Source of the DNA: Paracoccus sp. S-4012 | GTDB taxonomy: Bacteria > Pseudomonadota > Alphaproteobacteria > Rhodobacterales > Rhodobacteraceae | Direction of reading: 5' to 3' | Assembly (NCBI RefSeq): GCF_009674885.1 | Contig: NZ_WKKA01000002.1 | Coordinates: 351,299 to 415,298 of the forward strand | DNA length: 64,000 nucleotides | Shown here: positions 39,394-48,641 of the stretch, piece by piece | Position numbering within the stretch: position 1 is the first letter of the stretch | Layout: every line of letters begins with the position of its first letter | Translations under genes and position numbers: made by a program | Notes under the pieces: generated by a model | The model's input: only the letters and a program-made list of their open reading frames with translations | The model's database searches: none | What the model was told of the DNA's origin: nothing

Positions 39394-39750
39394 ATGCGCT
39401 TGCTATGGCTGATCGGCGGCTGGCTGGCCCTAGGGTTCGGCGCCATCGGCCTCGCGTTGCCGGTCGTTCCGACGGTGCCGTTCCTGCTCCTCGCGGTCTT
39501 CTGCTTCGCCCGCTCCTCCCCCGCGCTGCGCGAGCGCATCCTCTGCCATCCGATCCACGGCCCGCCGGTGCGCGCCTATCTCGAGCGCGGCGAGATCCGG
39601 CGCGGGGTGAAGCTGTTCTCCATCAGCGCGATGACCTTCGGCGTGGTGCTGGCGCTCACGATCGGCGTGCCGCGGCTGATCGTGGGCCTGCAGGCGGCGG
39701 TCTGCCTCGCGGTGGCGGTCTACATCGCCAGCCGGCCGGAACCGCGCTGA
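39394..39750 (+). CDS. YbaN/DUF454 family inner-membrane protein
   Basis: 118 aa from the ATG at 39394, which has AAGGAGG six bases upstream; upstream in-frame codons are not needed. Three hydrophobic segments, with GFGAIGLALPVVPTVPFLLLA and CFARSSPALRERIL matching DUF454. Function unknown; in other bacteria it is often near haem or respiratory genes. Confidence 0.85.
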   Translation: MRLLWLIGGWLALGFGAIGLALPVVPTVPFLLLAVFCFARSSPALRERILCHPIHGPPVRAYLERGEIRRGVKLFSISAMTFGVVLALTIGVPRLIVGLQAAVCLAVAVYIASRPEPR

Positions 39751-39829
39751 CGCGGCGGCGGTTCATGGCCGGCCCGGCTTGCGCATGGCGGAAGGCCGGC
39801 GCTAGTGGCGGCGATCGGATGGAGAACCC

Positions 39830-40669
39830 ATGGACCTGACTACCTCGGCCCGGCCCGGCATGGCGCCACGCGCGGCGCTTGCCGCGCCGGTGTTCGTCAT
39901 CAACCTCGACGGCTCCGATGCGCGCCTCGAGGCCGCCACCCGCCAGCTCGAAGCGGCTGGTCTCCCGTTCGAGCGGGTGCCGGCCGTGGACGGCCGCGGC
40001 CGCGATCCCTCGGCCGATCCCGCCTATGACCCCCGCCGGGCATGGCGCTTCATGGGCCGACCGCTGCAAGGCGGCGAGATCGGCTGCTTCCGCAGCCACC
40101 TCGCCGCGGCCGAGCGGTTCCTGCAAACCGGCGCGCCGGTCGGAGTCGTGTTCGAGGACGACCTGCTGCTGATGCCCGGCGCGGACGAGGGCCTGCCCGC
40201 GCTGATCGAGCGGCTCGGCCGCGAGCCGGGCTGGGACCTCGTGAACATCGGCCCCACCCGCCTGAAATATGCGTCGCGCCTCGGCATGTTCGATGGTGGC
40301 TTCCGGCGCTTCGGGCTGGTCCGGGCACACTACTTCCCCATGACCACCACTGGCCTGATCTGGTCGCGCGAAGGCGCACGGCGATTCCTCGAGCTCGGGC
40401 GCAGCATCCATGCCCCGGTGGACCACGCCTTGCGCGACTGGCTGACGCGCAGCGGCCGCGGCCTCGCGGTCTGGCCGGCAATGGTCGGCGACATCCGCGT
40501 CGAGAGCGAGATCACCCCGGGGGGCGCGCCAGCCCGCCGCGGCCCCGGCGCCGAGCGCAGCCTCTTCTACGGCCTCATCAAGCAGCGCCGGCTGATCCCG
40601 CTGAAGCTGATCGCCCTGCGTCAACGGCGCGCGTTCAGGCAGGCCGCTCAGGCGAGCCGCGAATCATAG
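39830..40669 (+). CDS. Glycosyltransferase family 25 (LPS-type)
   Basis: 279 aa. GT25 features: VFVINLDGSDARLEAA, PLQGGEIGCFRSHLAA and the DxD-like VVFEDDLLLMPG, then FPMTTTGLIWSREGARRFLE. Likely adds sugar to lipopolysaccharide or another surface glycan. Its last 22 bp overlap the convergent MptE-like gene. Confidence 0.85.
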   Translation: MDLTTSARPGMAPRAALAAPVFVINLDGSDARLEAATRQLEAAGLPFERVPAVDGRGRDPSADPAYDPRRAWRFMGRPLQGGEIGCFRSHLAAAERFLQTGAPVGVVFEDDLLLMPGADEGLPALIERLGREPGWDLVNIGPTRLKYASRLGMFDGGFRRFGLVRAHYFPMTTTGLIWSREGARRFLELGRSIHAPVDHALRDWLTRSGRGLAVWPAMVGDIRVESEITPGGAPARRGPGAERSLFYGLIKQRRLIPLKLIALRQRRAFRQAAQASRES

Positions 40670-41517
40670 GGGATGCCGAGGCCGAGCAGCGTCGAGACCG
40701 GCGAGGCGCAGGAAAGGCGGATCCCCCGCTCGCGGGCCTCGTCCCGCGCCAGGGCAAAGCCAGCAATGATGCGCGGCAGGCCCTTGAGCAACCCCGACTC
40801 GGCCATGTTCGCGGGGCTCTCGTAGAAGCGCGGGCTGGCGGCGTTGCCGAGGTCGATCCCGGCCAGCAGGATCGTCTCCGGACCGGCTGCGAGCGCGACC
40901 TGCATGGCGCTGAAGGCCACCGTGCCGGTGATGACCACCCCCGCATCCGGATCGCGCGATAGCGCCGCCGTCCCCGCGCGCCGCAGGATCGGGTCGAGCG
41001 CCGGATCGTCCAGCCGCCGCCGGGGCGCATTCACGGGCTTCGCCAGATTGTCGATCAGCGCCAGGGGCCGCCCCGTCAGCAGGCTCGCATCATGCTCGGC
41101 CATGGCGCGCATCGCCGCGGCCGAGAGGAGCAGCGGCAGCCCGCGATCCAGCCCGGCCAGCATCGCGGCATGACGATAAACGAAGCGCTCGTCCTCCACC
41201 GCCACGGCCAGCGGGGCGACCCGCCCCGCGAGGCTCGCCGCGCCGTTGCACAGGATCGCGCTGCCCGGCGGCAGCCGCTCCGGCGTCTGCGCCGCCAGCG
41301 ACGGCCCCGATCCGACCACCGCGAGGAGCGGCGCGCCCGGCGGCACGATCTCGGCAAGGCGCACCAGGCGCGCCAGCGACCGCCCGTGCCAGCGGACCTC
41401 GCCCGCCACGCGGTCCACTGCCAGATGCGGCCAGACATCCTGCCGATGCGCCCGACTCCGCCCCAGGGCCATCGCGCCGAGGCGGATGAGGGACCGCCCG
41501 AGGGGGCGGTCCGACAT
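40648..41517 (-). CDS. MptE-like / DUF115-type protein, probable surface glycan role
   Basis: 289 aa. A Rossmann-like core with VVGSGPSLAAQTPERLP and ILCNGAASL resembles the 6-hydroxymethylpterin pyrophosphokinase MptE-like (DUF115) domain found in motility-glycan and LPS enzymes. A second conserved-looking region is VVITGTVAFSAMQVALA...LLAGIDLGN. No membrane helix or signal. Its partners (convergent GT25 with a 22-bp overlap, peroxiredoxin 5 bp upstream) give only weak hints. Identity uncertain. Confidence 0.55.
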   Translation of the reverse strand: MSDRPLGRSLIRLGAMALGRSRAHRQDVWPHLAVDRVAGEVRWHGRSLARLVRLAEIVPPGAPLLAVVGSGPSLAAQTPERLPPGSAILCNGAASLAGRVAPLAVAVEDERFVYRHAAMLAGLDRGLPLLLSAAAMRAMAEHDASLLTGRPLALIDNLAKPVNAPRRRLDDPALDPILRRAGTAALSRDPDAGVVITGTVAFSAMQVALAAGPETILLAGIDLGNAASPRFYESPANMAESGLLKGLPRIIAGFALARDEARERGIRLSCASPVSTLLGLGIPYDSRLA

Positions 41518-41522
41518 GAGCC

Positions 41523-42185
41523 TCAGGCCCGCTGCGGCTGCTTCACGAAGCGCAGATAGGGCAGCTTCTTGTCCATCTTCCCGAACCGCTCCTCGGCCTG
41601 CTGGTCGTTCAGCGACAGCGCCGCGATCACGTCTTCGCCGGGCTTCCAGTCGGCCGGCGTGGCGATCGGCACCCCGTCCGTCGCCTGCACGGCGTCGAGG
41701 GCGCGCAGGATCTCGGCATAATTGCGGCCAACCGACATCGGGTAGGTCATGGTCAGGCGGACCTTCTTATCCGGCCCGATGATATAGACCGTCCGCACCG
41801 TGGCGGTGTCGGCAGGGGTCCGGCCCTCCTTCGGCAGGTAGGCGTCGGCGGGCAGCATGTCGTAGAGCTTCGAGACCGTGAGCGAGGTGTCCTCGATCAT
41901 CGGGAAGTCCGCGGGCGCGCCGGCGAGGCCCGAGATGTCGTCCTTCCACTTGTGATGGTCGCTGACGCTGTCCACCGACACGCCGATCACCTTGGTGTTG
42001 CGCTTTCGGAACTCGGGGAGCATCTGCGCCACGGCCCCGAACTCGGTCGTGCAGACCGGGGTGAAGTCGCGCGGATGGCTGAGGATGATGGCGTAGCCGT
42101 CGCCGATCCAGTCGTGGAAGCGGATCTCGCCGTCGGTGCTGTCGGCGGTGAAGTCCGGTGCGGTGTCGTTGATGCGCAGGCCCAT
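41523..42185 (-). CDS. 1-Cys peroxiredoxin (Prx6 type)
   Basis: 220 aa from the ATG at 42185. Peroxidatic Cys45 in RDFTPVCTTEFG with Thr42; it is the only cysteine in the protein, so resolution needs an external thiol. The long C-terminal domain (DWKPGEDVIAALSLND) is characteristic of Prx6. Reduces H2O2 and organic peroxides. Confidence 0.93.
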   Translation of the reverse strand: MGLRINDTAPDFTADSTDGEIRFHDWIGDGYAIILSHPRDFTPVCTTEFGAVAQMLPEFRKRNTKVIGVSVDSVSDHHKWKDDISGLAGAPADFPMIEDTSLTVSKLYDMLPADAYLPKEGRTPADTATVRTVYIIGPDKKVRLTMTYPMSVGRNYAEILRALDAVQATDGVPIATPADWKPGEDVIAALSLNDQQAEERFGKMDKKLPYLRFVKQPQRA

Positions 42186-42368
42186 GGCGGCATTCCCTCC
42201 GGTGGATGTCTGGGAGAAACATAGGGTCGGCGGCGTTCCTGCGCCAGAAGGCGCTGTTCCGGTCACATCGCCGGCAGGACGCGCCAGATCGCCGGTTCCG
42301 CCGGCCTTGCAGCCGGCGTGCGGGACTGCCAACCTCTGGCCCGACCGATTTCTGGGATGGAGGCGGCG

Positions 42369-43844
42369 ATGGCCGGGCTGCAGGACAAGCGCAAGTTCTA
42401 CATCAATGGCGAATGGGTAGCGCCCGCGGCGCCGCATGACCTCGAGGTGATCGACCCCTCGACCGAGGAGCCGGTGGCGGTGATCTCGCTCGGCGCGCAG
42501 GCCGACACCGACCGCGCCGTGGCCGCGGCAAAGGCCGCGTTCCCGGCATGGTCGCAGACCCCGCCCGAGGAGCGGCTGGCCCATGTCGAGAAGCTGCTGG
42601 AAATCTACAAGCGCCGCGCCCCTGACATGGCCGAGGCGATCACCCATGAGATGGGCGCCCCGGCCGATATGAGCCTCGGCGACCAGGTGGACGCCGGCAC
42701 CTACCACATCACCAACTTCATCACCGCCTTCCGCGACTTCGACTTCGTAAAGCCCCTGGGCCTGCAGGCGCCCGAGAGCATGATCTCGCATGAGGCGATC
42801 GGCGTCGTGGGCCTCATCACGCCGTGGAACTGGCCGATGAACCAGGTCACGCTGAAGGTCGCCCCGGCGATCCTGATGGGCAACACCGTGGTCCTGAAGC
42901 CCAGCGAGATCGCGCCGCTGTCCTCGATGCTGTTTGCCGAGATCGTGGACGAGGCCGGGCTGCCGAAGGGCGTCTTCAACCTCGTGAACGGCGACGGCGC
43001 GGGCGTCGGCACGCAGCTGTCGGTCCACAAGGACGTGGACATGATCTCTTTCACCGGCTCTACCCGCGCCGGGATCGCGATCACCAAGGCGGCGGCGGAC
43101 AGCCTCAAGAAGGTGACGCTGGAGCTTGGCGGCAAGGGCGCGAACCTCGTCTTCGCCGATGCGGACGAGAAGGCGGTCGAGCGCGGCGCGCGGCACTGCT
43201 TCTACAACAGCGGGCAAAGCTGCAACGCGCCGACGCGGATGCTGGTCGAGCGTTCCGTCTATGAGAAGGCGATCGAGACCGCGAAGCGCGTGGCCGAGGA
43301 GACCAGGGTCGCGTCCGGCCACGAGCCGGGCAAGCATATCGGCCCGGTGGTCAGCAAGCAGCAGTGGGAGAAGATCCAGGACCTGATCCAGAAGGGCATC
43401 GACGAGGGCGCGCGGCTGGTCGCGGGCGGCACCGGCCTGCCCGAAGGCGTGAACCGCGGCTATTTCGTGCGCCCGACGGTGTTCGCGGACGTGACCAACG
43501 ACATGACCATCGCCCGGCAGGAGATCTTCGGCCCGGTGCTGTCGATCATCCCCTTCGAGACCGAGGAGGAGGCGGTCGAGATCGCCAACGACACGATCTA
43601 CGGCCTGACCAACTACGTTCAGAGCCAGGACGGCGCGCGCCGCAACCGCGTGGCGCGGCAGCTGCGCTCGGGCATGGTCGAGATGAACGGCAAGCCGCGC
43701 GGGGCAGGGTCGGCCTTCGGCGGCGTCAAGGCCTCGGGTCGCGCGCGCGAGGGCGGGATCGCGGGCTTGGAGGAGTTCTCGGACACCAAGGCGATCTCGG
43801 GCTGGGACGTGGAGGCGGCGGGGATGGCGCAGGCGGCGGAGTAA
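42369..43844 (+). CDS. Aldehyde dehydrogenase family protein
   Basis: 491 aa from the ATG at 42369 (GGAGG five bases upstream; an in-frame ATG at 42318 lacks a site). Motifs ITPWNWPMNQVTLKVAPAI, FTGSTRAGIAI, catalytic Glu in LELGGKGANLVF and catalytic Cys in NSGQSCNAPTR. NAD(P)-dependent; substrate unknown, distinct from the AldB-type enzyme at 33105. Convergent with the response regulator, with repeat copy 2 between. Confidence 0.9.
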   Translation: MAGLQDKRKFYINGEWVAPAAPHDLEVIDPSTEEPVAVISLGAQADTDRAVAAAKAAFPAWSQTPPEERLAHVEKLLEIYKRRAPDMAEAITHEMGAPADMSLGDQVDAGTYHITNFITAFRDFDFVKPLGLQAPESMISHEAIGVVGLITPWNWPMNQVTLKVAPAILMGNTVVLKPSEIAPLSSMLFAEIVDEAGLPKGVFNLVNGDGAGVGTQLSVHKDVDMISFTGSTRAGIAITKAAADSLKKVTLELGGKGANLVFADADEKAVERGARHCFYNSGQSCNAPTRMLVERSVYEKAIETAKRVAEETRVASGHEPGKHIGPVVSKQQWEKIQDLIQKGIDEGARLVAGGTGLPEGVNRGYFVRPTVFADVTNDMTIARQEIFGPVLSIIPFETEEEAVEIANDTIYGLTNYVQSQDGARRNRVARQLRSGMVEMNGKPRGAGSAFGGVKASGRAREGGIAGLEEFSDTKAISGWDVEAAGMAQAAE

Positions 43845-43856
43845 CTCCGCTCCTCT

Positions 43857-43906
43857 TCGCCTTGATCCAAATATCCTACGGGGGTGCGGGGGTGTGAAAC
43901 CCCCGC
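43857..43906. repeat. GC-rich intergenic repeat, copy 2
   Basis: TCGCCTTGATCCAAATATCC then TACGGGGGTGCGGGGGTGTG and AAACCCCCGC; one base differs from copy 1 over 50 bp. Between the convergent aldehyde dehydrogenase and response regulator genes. Confidence 0.8.
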
Positions 43907-43918
43907 TTCGCCGCGCTT

Positions 43919-44635
43919 CTACTCCCAGCTCACCTCGCCCAGGAAGATATACCCCGCCCCGTAGATCGTCTTGATCAGCCGCGGGTTCTTCGGATCCTCG
44001 CCCAGCTTCCCCCGCAGCCGCGAGATCCGCACGTCCATCGCCCGGTCGAAGCTCTCGCCGCCCGCGCCGCCGAGGCTCTCGAGCATCTGCGCGCGCGAAA
44101 TCAACCGGCGCGGGCTTTCCAGAAACAGCCGCAGCACCTCACCCTCCGCGTGGCTGAAGGGCGCCTCGCGGCCTTCGGGCGAAATGAGCGCGTAGCGGTC
44201 GAAATCGGCGGTCCAGCCGGAGAAGCGCGCGCGGTGGCCGGGGCGCGCGGCCACGGCGGCGGGGCGGCGCAGGCGGGCGCGGACGCGGGCCACGACCTCG
44301 GCCAGCTCGAACGGCTTGGCGATGTAGTCGTCGGCGCCGAGCTCGAGCCCCGTCACCCGGTCCTGCAGCTGCGCCCGCCCCGAGATGATGAGGATCGCCG
44401 CCCCCGACTCGGCCGCGAGCCGCTGGACCAGCGCCAGCCCGTCGCGGTCGGGCAGCCCGAGGTCGAGCAGGATCGCGTCGGGCGCCATGCGCCGCAGCGC
44501 GGCCTCGAACTCGGTCGCGCGGGCGAAGCCCTGGGTCCGGAAGCCGGCCTCCTCGAGCGCGGAGCAGAGCAGGCGGCGGATTTCGGCCTCGTCGTCGAGG
44601 ATGGCGACGAGGGGCCGCCTCGCGGTATCAGGCAT
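43919..44635 (-). CDS. OmpR-family response regulator
   Basis: 238 aa from the ATG at 44635 (overlaps the kinase by 8 bp; an in-frame TTG at 44641 is less likely). Receiver with acidic pair D14/D15, phospho-acceptor D58 (ILLDLGLPDRDGL) and lysine in YIAKPFEL, then a winged-helix DNA-binding domain (SHAEGEVLRLFLESP, DVRISRLRGKLGEDP). Works with the hybrid kinase just upstream. The divergent acid-import operon is the obvious candidate target, but this is inference from position. Confidence 0.92.
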   Translation of the reverse strand: MPDTARRPLVAILDDEAEIRRLLCSALEEAGFRTQGFARATEFEAALRRMAPDAILLDLGLPDRDGLALVQRLAAESGAAILIISGRAQLQDRVTGLELGADDYIAKPFELAEVVARVRARLRRPAAVAARPGHRARFSGWTADFDRYALISPEGREAPFSHAEGEVLRLFLESPRRLISRAQMLESLGGAGGESFDRAMDVRISRLRGKLGEDPKNPRLIKTIYGAGYIFLGEVSWE

Positions 44636-46505
44636 CGGCAATCTCCATCAGCCGGACGGCGAGCGCCGCGGGGTCGAGGGGTTTCGAGAGCACCGGCACG
44701 CCAGCGCCCTCGCGCAGCGGGTCGCCGGGCGGCAGCGAGGTCATCAGCAGGACCGGCATCGGCGCGGCGGCGGCGAGGTCGGAGCCGAGGCCATCCCCGA
44801 GCTGCAGGTCCGACAGGATCAGGCCGAGGCCGGGCAGGTCCAGCAAGCCCCGCGCCTCGGCGAGCGACCCGGCCTCGATCACCGCATGGCCGAAGCCGGT
44901 CAGCATGTCGCGGACATGGGCGCGGATCGCCGGCTCGTCATCCACCACCAGCACCATCAGGCGCCGCGCGGCGCGTCGCGGCAGCCGCAGCCTCACCCGC
45001 GCGCCGCCGCCGGGCCGGTTGCCGAGGCGCAGGGTGCCGCCCGCGAGCTTGGTCTGGTCGTAGACCTGCGAAAGCCCGAGGCCCGAGCCCTGCCCCGGCC
45101 GGGTGGTGAAGAACGGCTGCGTCGCCTGTGACAGGGCCGGGTCGGAGAAGCCGGGGCCGTCATCCTCGACGGTGAGGTCAAGCCACTGTCCCGCGGCCTT
45201 CGCGGTGATTTCGATATGCCCACCGCCGGTGCCCGCCAACGCATCGCGGGCATTCAGGACGAGGTTCAGCAGGCTGTCCTGCAGGTGGCCGGAATCCAGC
45301 ATCAGCGGCTCGGCCTTGAGGTCCGCCACGACCTCAAGCGCGATCCCCTCGCCCAGCGAGGGCCGCGCCAGTGCCGCCACCTCCGCCAGCAGCGCCGCCA
45401 CGTCCACCGGCCGCGCGACCACCGTCCGGGGCGCGGTGATCGAGGCGATGCCGTCGAGCAGCGTCGTTCCCCGCCGCGCGGCGGCGATGGTCGCCTGCAC
45501 GTCCGCCGCCGCCTCCTGCGGCAGCGCAAGGCGGGCGAGGCGGTCCTGCAGCGCGAGGATGATCGTCAGCAGGTTGCCGAAGTCATGCGCCAGGCCGGAG
45601 GTCAGGCTGGCGGCCAGCGCCCGCCGGGCGGCGTGCATCAGCGCCTCGCGGGCCTGAACCTCGGCGGTGACATCCGTCGAGAGGACATAGACGCCGCCCC
45701 CCGCCCGGTCGGGCCTGAGCGCGACGCGGATGCGCCGGCCGGAGGCGTCGTGGGTGAGTTCGAACACCTGCGGCGCGCCCGTCAGAGCCTTCTGCCAGAA
45801 CGGCCTGATCTTCGCCCAGGTCCCGGCATCCACCGCCTCGGCGATGCTCAGCCCGACGATCGACCGCCGCGCGCCCGGAAACACCTCCGAAAGCTGGTTG
45901 TTGGAGAAGCTGTAGCGCCCGCCCGCGTCCAGATGCGCGATATGCGCGGGGACCATCTCCGTGACCTGCCGGGTCCGCGCCTCGGCCTCGGTCAGCACGC
46001 GCTTGGCTTCCTCCAGCGAGGCGTTCATCGCGGCAAGCTCGCGGTTGGCGGCAGCGAGGCGCTCGGCATGATCGAGGATCTGGCCCGACAGCTCCTCGGA
46101 CCGGGTGCGCAGCAGCCCCTCCTGCCGGCGGATTTCGGTTATGTCGGTATAGACGGCAACCCAGCCCCCCTGCGCCAAGGGCGCCCCCTCCACCGCGATC
46201 ATGCGGCCGTCGGGACGGGTGCGCTCGAAATAATGCGGCTGGAAGGCGCGCGCCTGCTCGACGCGGAAGCGGACGGCTTCTTCCGGGTCGTCCACCGGGC
46301 CGTATTCGCCCCGCGTCACGAGGAAGCGGATCGTGTCCTCAAAGGCCGCGCCCGGCTCGGTCAGGTGCGGGGGCAGGTCGAACATCTCGCGGTAGCTGCG
46401 GTTGCTGACGGCAAGCCGCAGGCTGGCGTCGAAGATCGAGATCGCCTGCGGGATCAGGTTGAGGCCCGAACGGGTCAGCTCGGCTCGGGTGGCGTCGGAC
46501 AGCAT
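44628..46505 (-). CDS. Hybrid sensor histidine kinase with PAS domains (soluble)
   Basis: 625 aa from the ATG at 46505; an ATG at 46538 would add 11 residues, and the very long upstream reading is antisense to the acyl-CoA synthetase. No membrane segment. Two PAS-type domains (about 12-125, PAS_7-like with PQAISIFDASLRLAVSNR; about 180-285), a coiled coil between (135-180), phospho-His H307 (LAHDFGNLLTI), an HATPase (DDGPGF, GSGLGLSQVYD) and a C-terminal receiver (LVVDDEPAIRAH, ILSDLQLGDG). A cytoplasmic sensor, so it may read a metabolite such as an imported acid, its CoA ester or redox state. Confidence 0.9.
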   Translation of the reverse strand: MLSDATRAELTRSGLNLIPQAISIFDASLRLAVSNRSYREMFDLPPHLTEPGAAFEDTIRFLVTRGEYGPVDDPEEAVRFRVEQARAFQPHYFERTRPDGRMIAVEGAPLAQGGWVAVYTDITEIRRQEGLLRTRSEELSGQILDHAERLAAANRELAAMNASLEEAKRVLTEAEARTRQVTEMVPAHIAHLDAGGRYSFSNNQLSEVFPGARRSIVGLSIAEAVDAGTWAKIRPFWQKALTGAPQVFELTHDASGRRIRVALRPDRAGGGVYVLSTDVTAEVQAREALMHAARRALAASLTSGLAHDFGNLLTIILALQDRLARLALPQEAAADVQATIAAARRGTTLLDGIASITAPRTVVARPVDVAALLAEVAALARPSLGEGIALEVVADLKAEPLMLDSGHLQDSLLNLVLNARDALAGTGGGHIEITAKAAGQWLDLTVEDDGPGFSDPALSQATQPFFTTRPGQGSGLGLSQVYDQTKLAGGTLRLGNRPGGGARVRLRLPRRAARRLMVLVVDDEPAIRAHVRDMLTGFGHAVIEAGSLAEARGLLDLPGLGLILSDLQLGDGLGSDLAAAAPMPVLLMTSLPPGDPLREGAGVPVLSKPLDPAALAVRLMEIADA

Positions 46506-46539
46506 GTCGCAGCGATAGCATTCATCGGGCCGGAGCATG

Positions 46540-46552
46540 TAACAATTTGTTA
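46540..46552. promoter_or_regulatory. Inverted repeat TAACAA-N1-TTGTTA between kinase and acyl-CoA synthetase
   Basis: Thirteen bases, TAACAATTTGTTA, form a perfect 6-bp inverted repeat in an AT-rich patch of the 150-bp divergent gap. Suitable as an operator or as part of overlapping promoters of the two-component system and the transport operon. It overlaps the alternative kinase start region. Confidence 0.4.
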
Positions 46553-46655
46553 GGTTCTGGAAAAAGTGCCGCAACGATTTGCCGGTTCTGATGGCCGGCA
46601 CCGGAAGCCGCGGAAGACGGCACCGGCGAGGCGCTCGCGCGCCGGGGGGAGGACG

Positions 46656-48641
46656 ATGAAGGACACGACCACGGCCACCGCGGCCCATCCGGTCTCGATG
46701 CCGGCGCTGCTGGCGCGCAACGCGGCGCGCTTTCCGGGCAGGCCCGCCTGGCGCGAGAAGGAGTTCGGCATCTGGCAGAGCTGGACCTGGGCCGAAGCCG
46801 CGCAGCAGGTGCGGGAGATCGCACTGGGCTTCCTCGTCCTCGGGCTCGAGCGGGGCGACCATGTCGCCGTCATCGGCCGCAATCGTCCGGCGCATTACTG
46901 GTCGATGCTGGCCGCGCAGATGTGCGGCGCCGTGCCGGTGCCGCTCTACCAGGACGCGGTGGCGTCCGAGACCGAATATGTCCTCGGCCATTGCCGCGCC
47001 CGCTTCGCCGTCTGCGGCGATCAGGAGCAGGTGGACAAGATCATCGAGGCCGAGGGCGAGACGCCTACCGTCGAGCAGATCGTCTACACCGACAAGCGCG
47101 GCATGCGGAAATACGACGACGGCCGGATGAACTGGCTGGAGCATGTGAAGGCCGAGGGCCGCGCGGCCGAGCAGCGGCTGGGGGCCGAGCTTGACGCGCG
47201 GATCGCCGCGCTGGGCTACGACGACACGGCGGTGATGCTCTATACCTCGGGCACCACCGGGCGGCCGAAGGGCGTGGTGCTGTCGAACCGCAACGTGATC
47301 GAGACCGCGAAATCCACGGCCGAGTTCGACCACCTGCGCGCGTCCGAGGACGTGCTGGCCTATCTGCCGATGGCCTGGGTCGGCGACTTCATCTTCTCGG
47401 CCGGGCAGGCCCTCTGGGCCGGGTTCTGCGTGAACTGCCCCGAAAGCGCCGAGACGATGATGACCGACATGCGCGAGATCGGCCCGACCTATTTCTTCGC
47501 CCCGCCGCGCGTGTTCGAGGGCCAGCTGACCAACGTGATGATCCGCATGGAGGACGCGGGCCGCTTCAAGCGCTGGCTCTTCGACCGCTTCATGCGGACC
47601 GCCCGCCGGGTCGGCCCGGCAATCCTCGACGGGCGGCAGGTCCCGGCCGGGGACCGGCTCGCCTATGCGCTCGGCAACGTCTTCATCTACGGCCCGCTGA
47701 AGAACACCCTCGGCCTCAGCCGCATCCGCGTGGGCTATACCGCCGGCGAGGCGATCGGGCCGGAGATCTTCGACTTCTACCGCTCGCTCGGGATCAACCT
47801 GAAGCAGCTCTACGGCCAGACCGAGGCCACCGTTTTCATCACCCAGCAGCCGGACGGCGAGGTGCGGCCCGATACCGTCGGCGTCCCCTCGCCGGGGGTG
47901 GAGCTGCGGATCGCGGACAGCGGCGAGGTCTTCTACCGCTCGCCCGGCACCTTCGTGGAATACTACCGCAACCCCGAAAGCACCGCCTCGACCAAGGACC
48001 CCGAGGGCTGGGTGGCGACCGGCGACGCGGGCTTCTTCGACCCCGAGACCGGGCATCTGCGGATCATCGACCGCGCCAAGGACGTGGGCCGGATGGCCGA
48101 CGGCTCGATGTTCGCGCCCAAGTATGTCGAGAACAAGCTGAAGTTCTATCCCAACATCCTCGAGGCCGTGGTCCTCGGGAACGGCCGAGACTATTGCACC
48201 GCGCTCATCAACATCGACCTCCAGGCCGTGGGCAACTGGGCCGAGCGCAACAACATCGCCTATGCGAGCTATCAGGAGCTGGCCGGGCACCCGCAGGTCT
48301 ATGCCACGATCAAGGCCCATATCAGCGAGGTGAACGCCTCCGTGGCGCAGGACCCGATGCTGTCGGGCTGCCAGATCCACCGCTTCCTCGTGCTGCACAA
48401 GGAGCTGGACGCGGATGACGGCGAGATGACGCGGACGCGCAAGGTCAAGCGCGCCGTGATCGGAGAGAAATACGCCGACCTGATCGCCGCTCTCTATGAC
48501 GGCCGCGACAGCATCTACACCGAGACTGAAGTGACTTATGAGGACGGCCGCAAGGGGCGGCTGAAGGCGACGCTGAGGATCGAGGACGCGCCGGTGTTCC
48601 CCCGCGCCGGGGCGGTGGCCGAGACGAGGGCTGCGGCATGA
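46656..48641 (+). CDS. Long-chain-type acyl-CoA synthetase (AMP-forming)
   Basis: 661 aa from the ATG at 46656 (GGGGGAGG upstream). ANL-superfamily motifs: P-loop YTSGTTGRPKGV, LYGQTEAT, GWVATGDAGFFD, IDRAKDVGRMADGSMFAPKYVENKLK. Resembles large FAA1/FadD15-type synthetases. Heads an operon with five ABC importer genes and a second CoA-ligase-like enzyme; overlaps the next gene by ATGA. The pattern suggests uptake followed by CoA activation of a fatty or aromatic acid; the substrate is unknown. Confidence 0.9.
   Translation: MKDTTTATAAHPVSMPALLARNAARFPGRPAWREKEFGIWQSWTWAEAAQQVREIALGFLVLGLERGDHVAVIGRNRPAHYWSMLAAQMCGAVPVPLYQDAVASETEYVLGHCRARFAVCGDQEQVDKIIEAEGETPTVEQIVYTDKRGMRKYDDGRMNWLEHVKAEGRAAEQRLGAELDARIAALGYDDTAVMLYTSGTTGRPKGVVLSNRNVIETAKSTAEFDHLRASEDVLAYLPMAWVGDFIFSAGQALWAGFCVNCPESAETMMTDMREIGPTYFFAPPRVFEGQLTNVMIRMEDAGRFKRWLFDRFMRTARRVGPAILDGRQVPAGDRLAYALGNVFIYGPLKNTLGLSRIRVGYTAGEAIGPEIFDFYRSLGINLKQLYGQTEATVFITQQPDGEVRPDTVGVPSPGVELRIADSGEVFYRSPGTFVEYYRNPESTASTKDPEGWVATGDAGFFDPETGHLRIIDRAKDVGRMADGSMFAPKYVENKLKFYPNILEAVVLGNGRDYCTALINIDLQAVGNWAERNNIAYASYQELAGHPQVYATIKAHISEVNASVAQDPMLSGCQIHRFLVLHKELDADDGEMTRTRKVKRAVIGEKYADLIAALYDGRDSIYTETEVTYEDGRKGRLKATLRIEDAPVFPRAGAVAETRAAA

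Noticed and set aside
46506..48398. Extension of the hybrid kinase reading frame for about 630 codons upstream
   Set aside because: The extension is antisense to the acyl-CoA synthetase; the kinase PAS domain begins right after the ATG at 46505.
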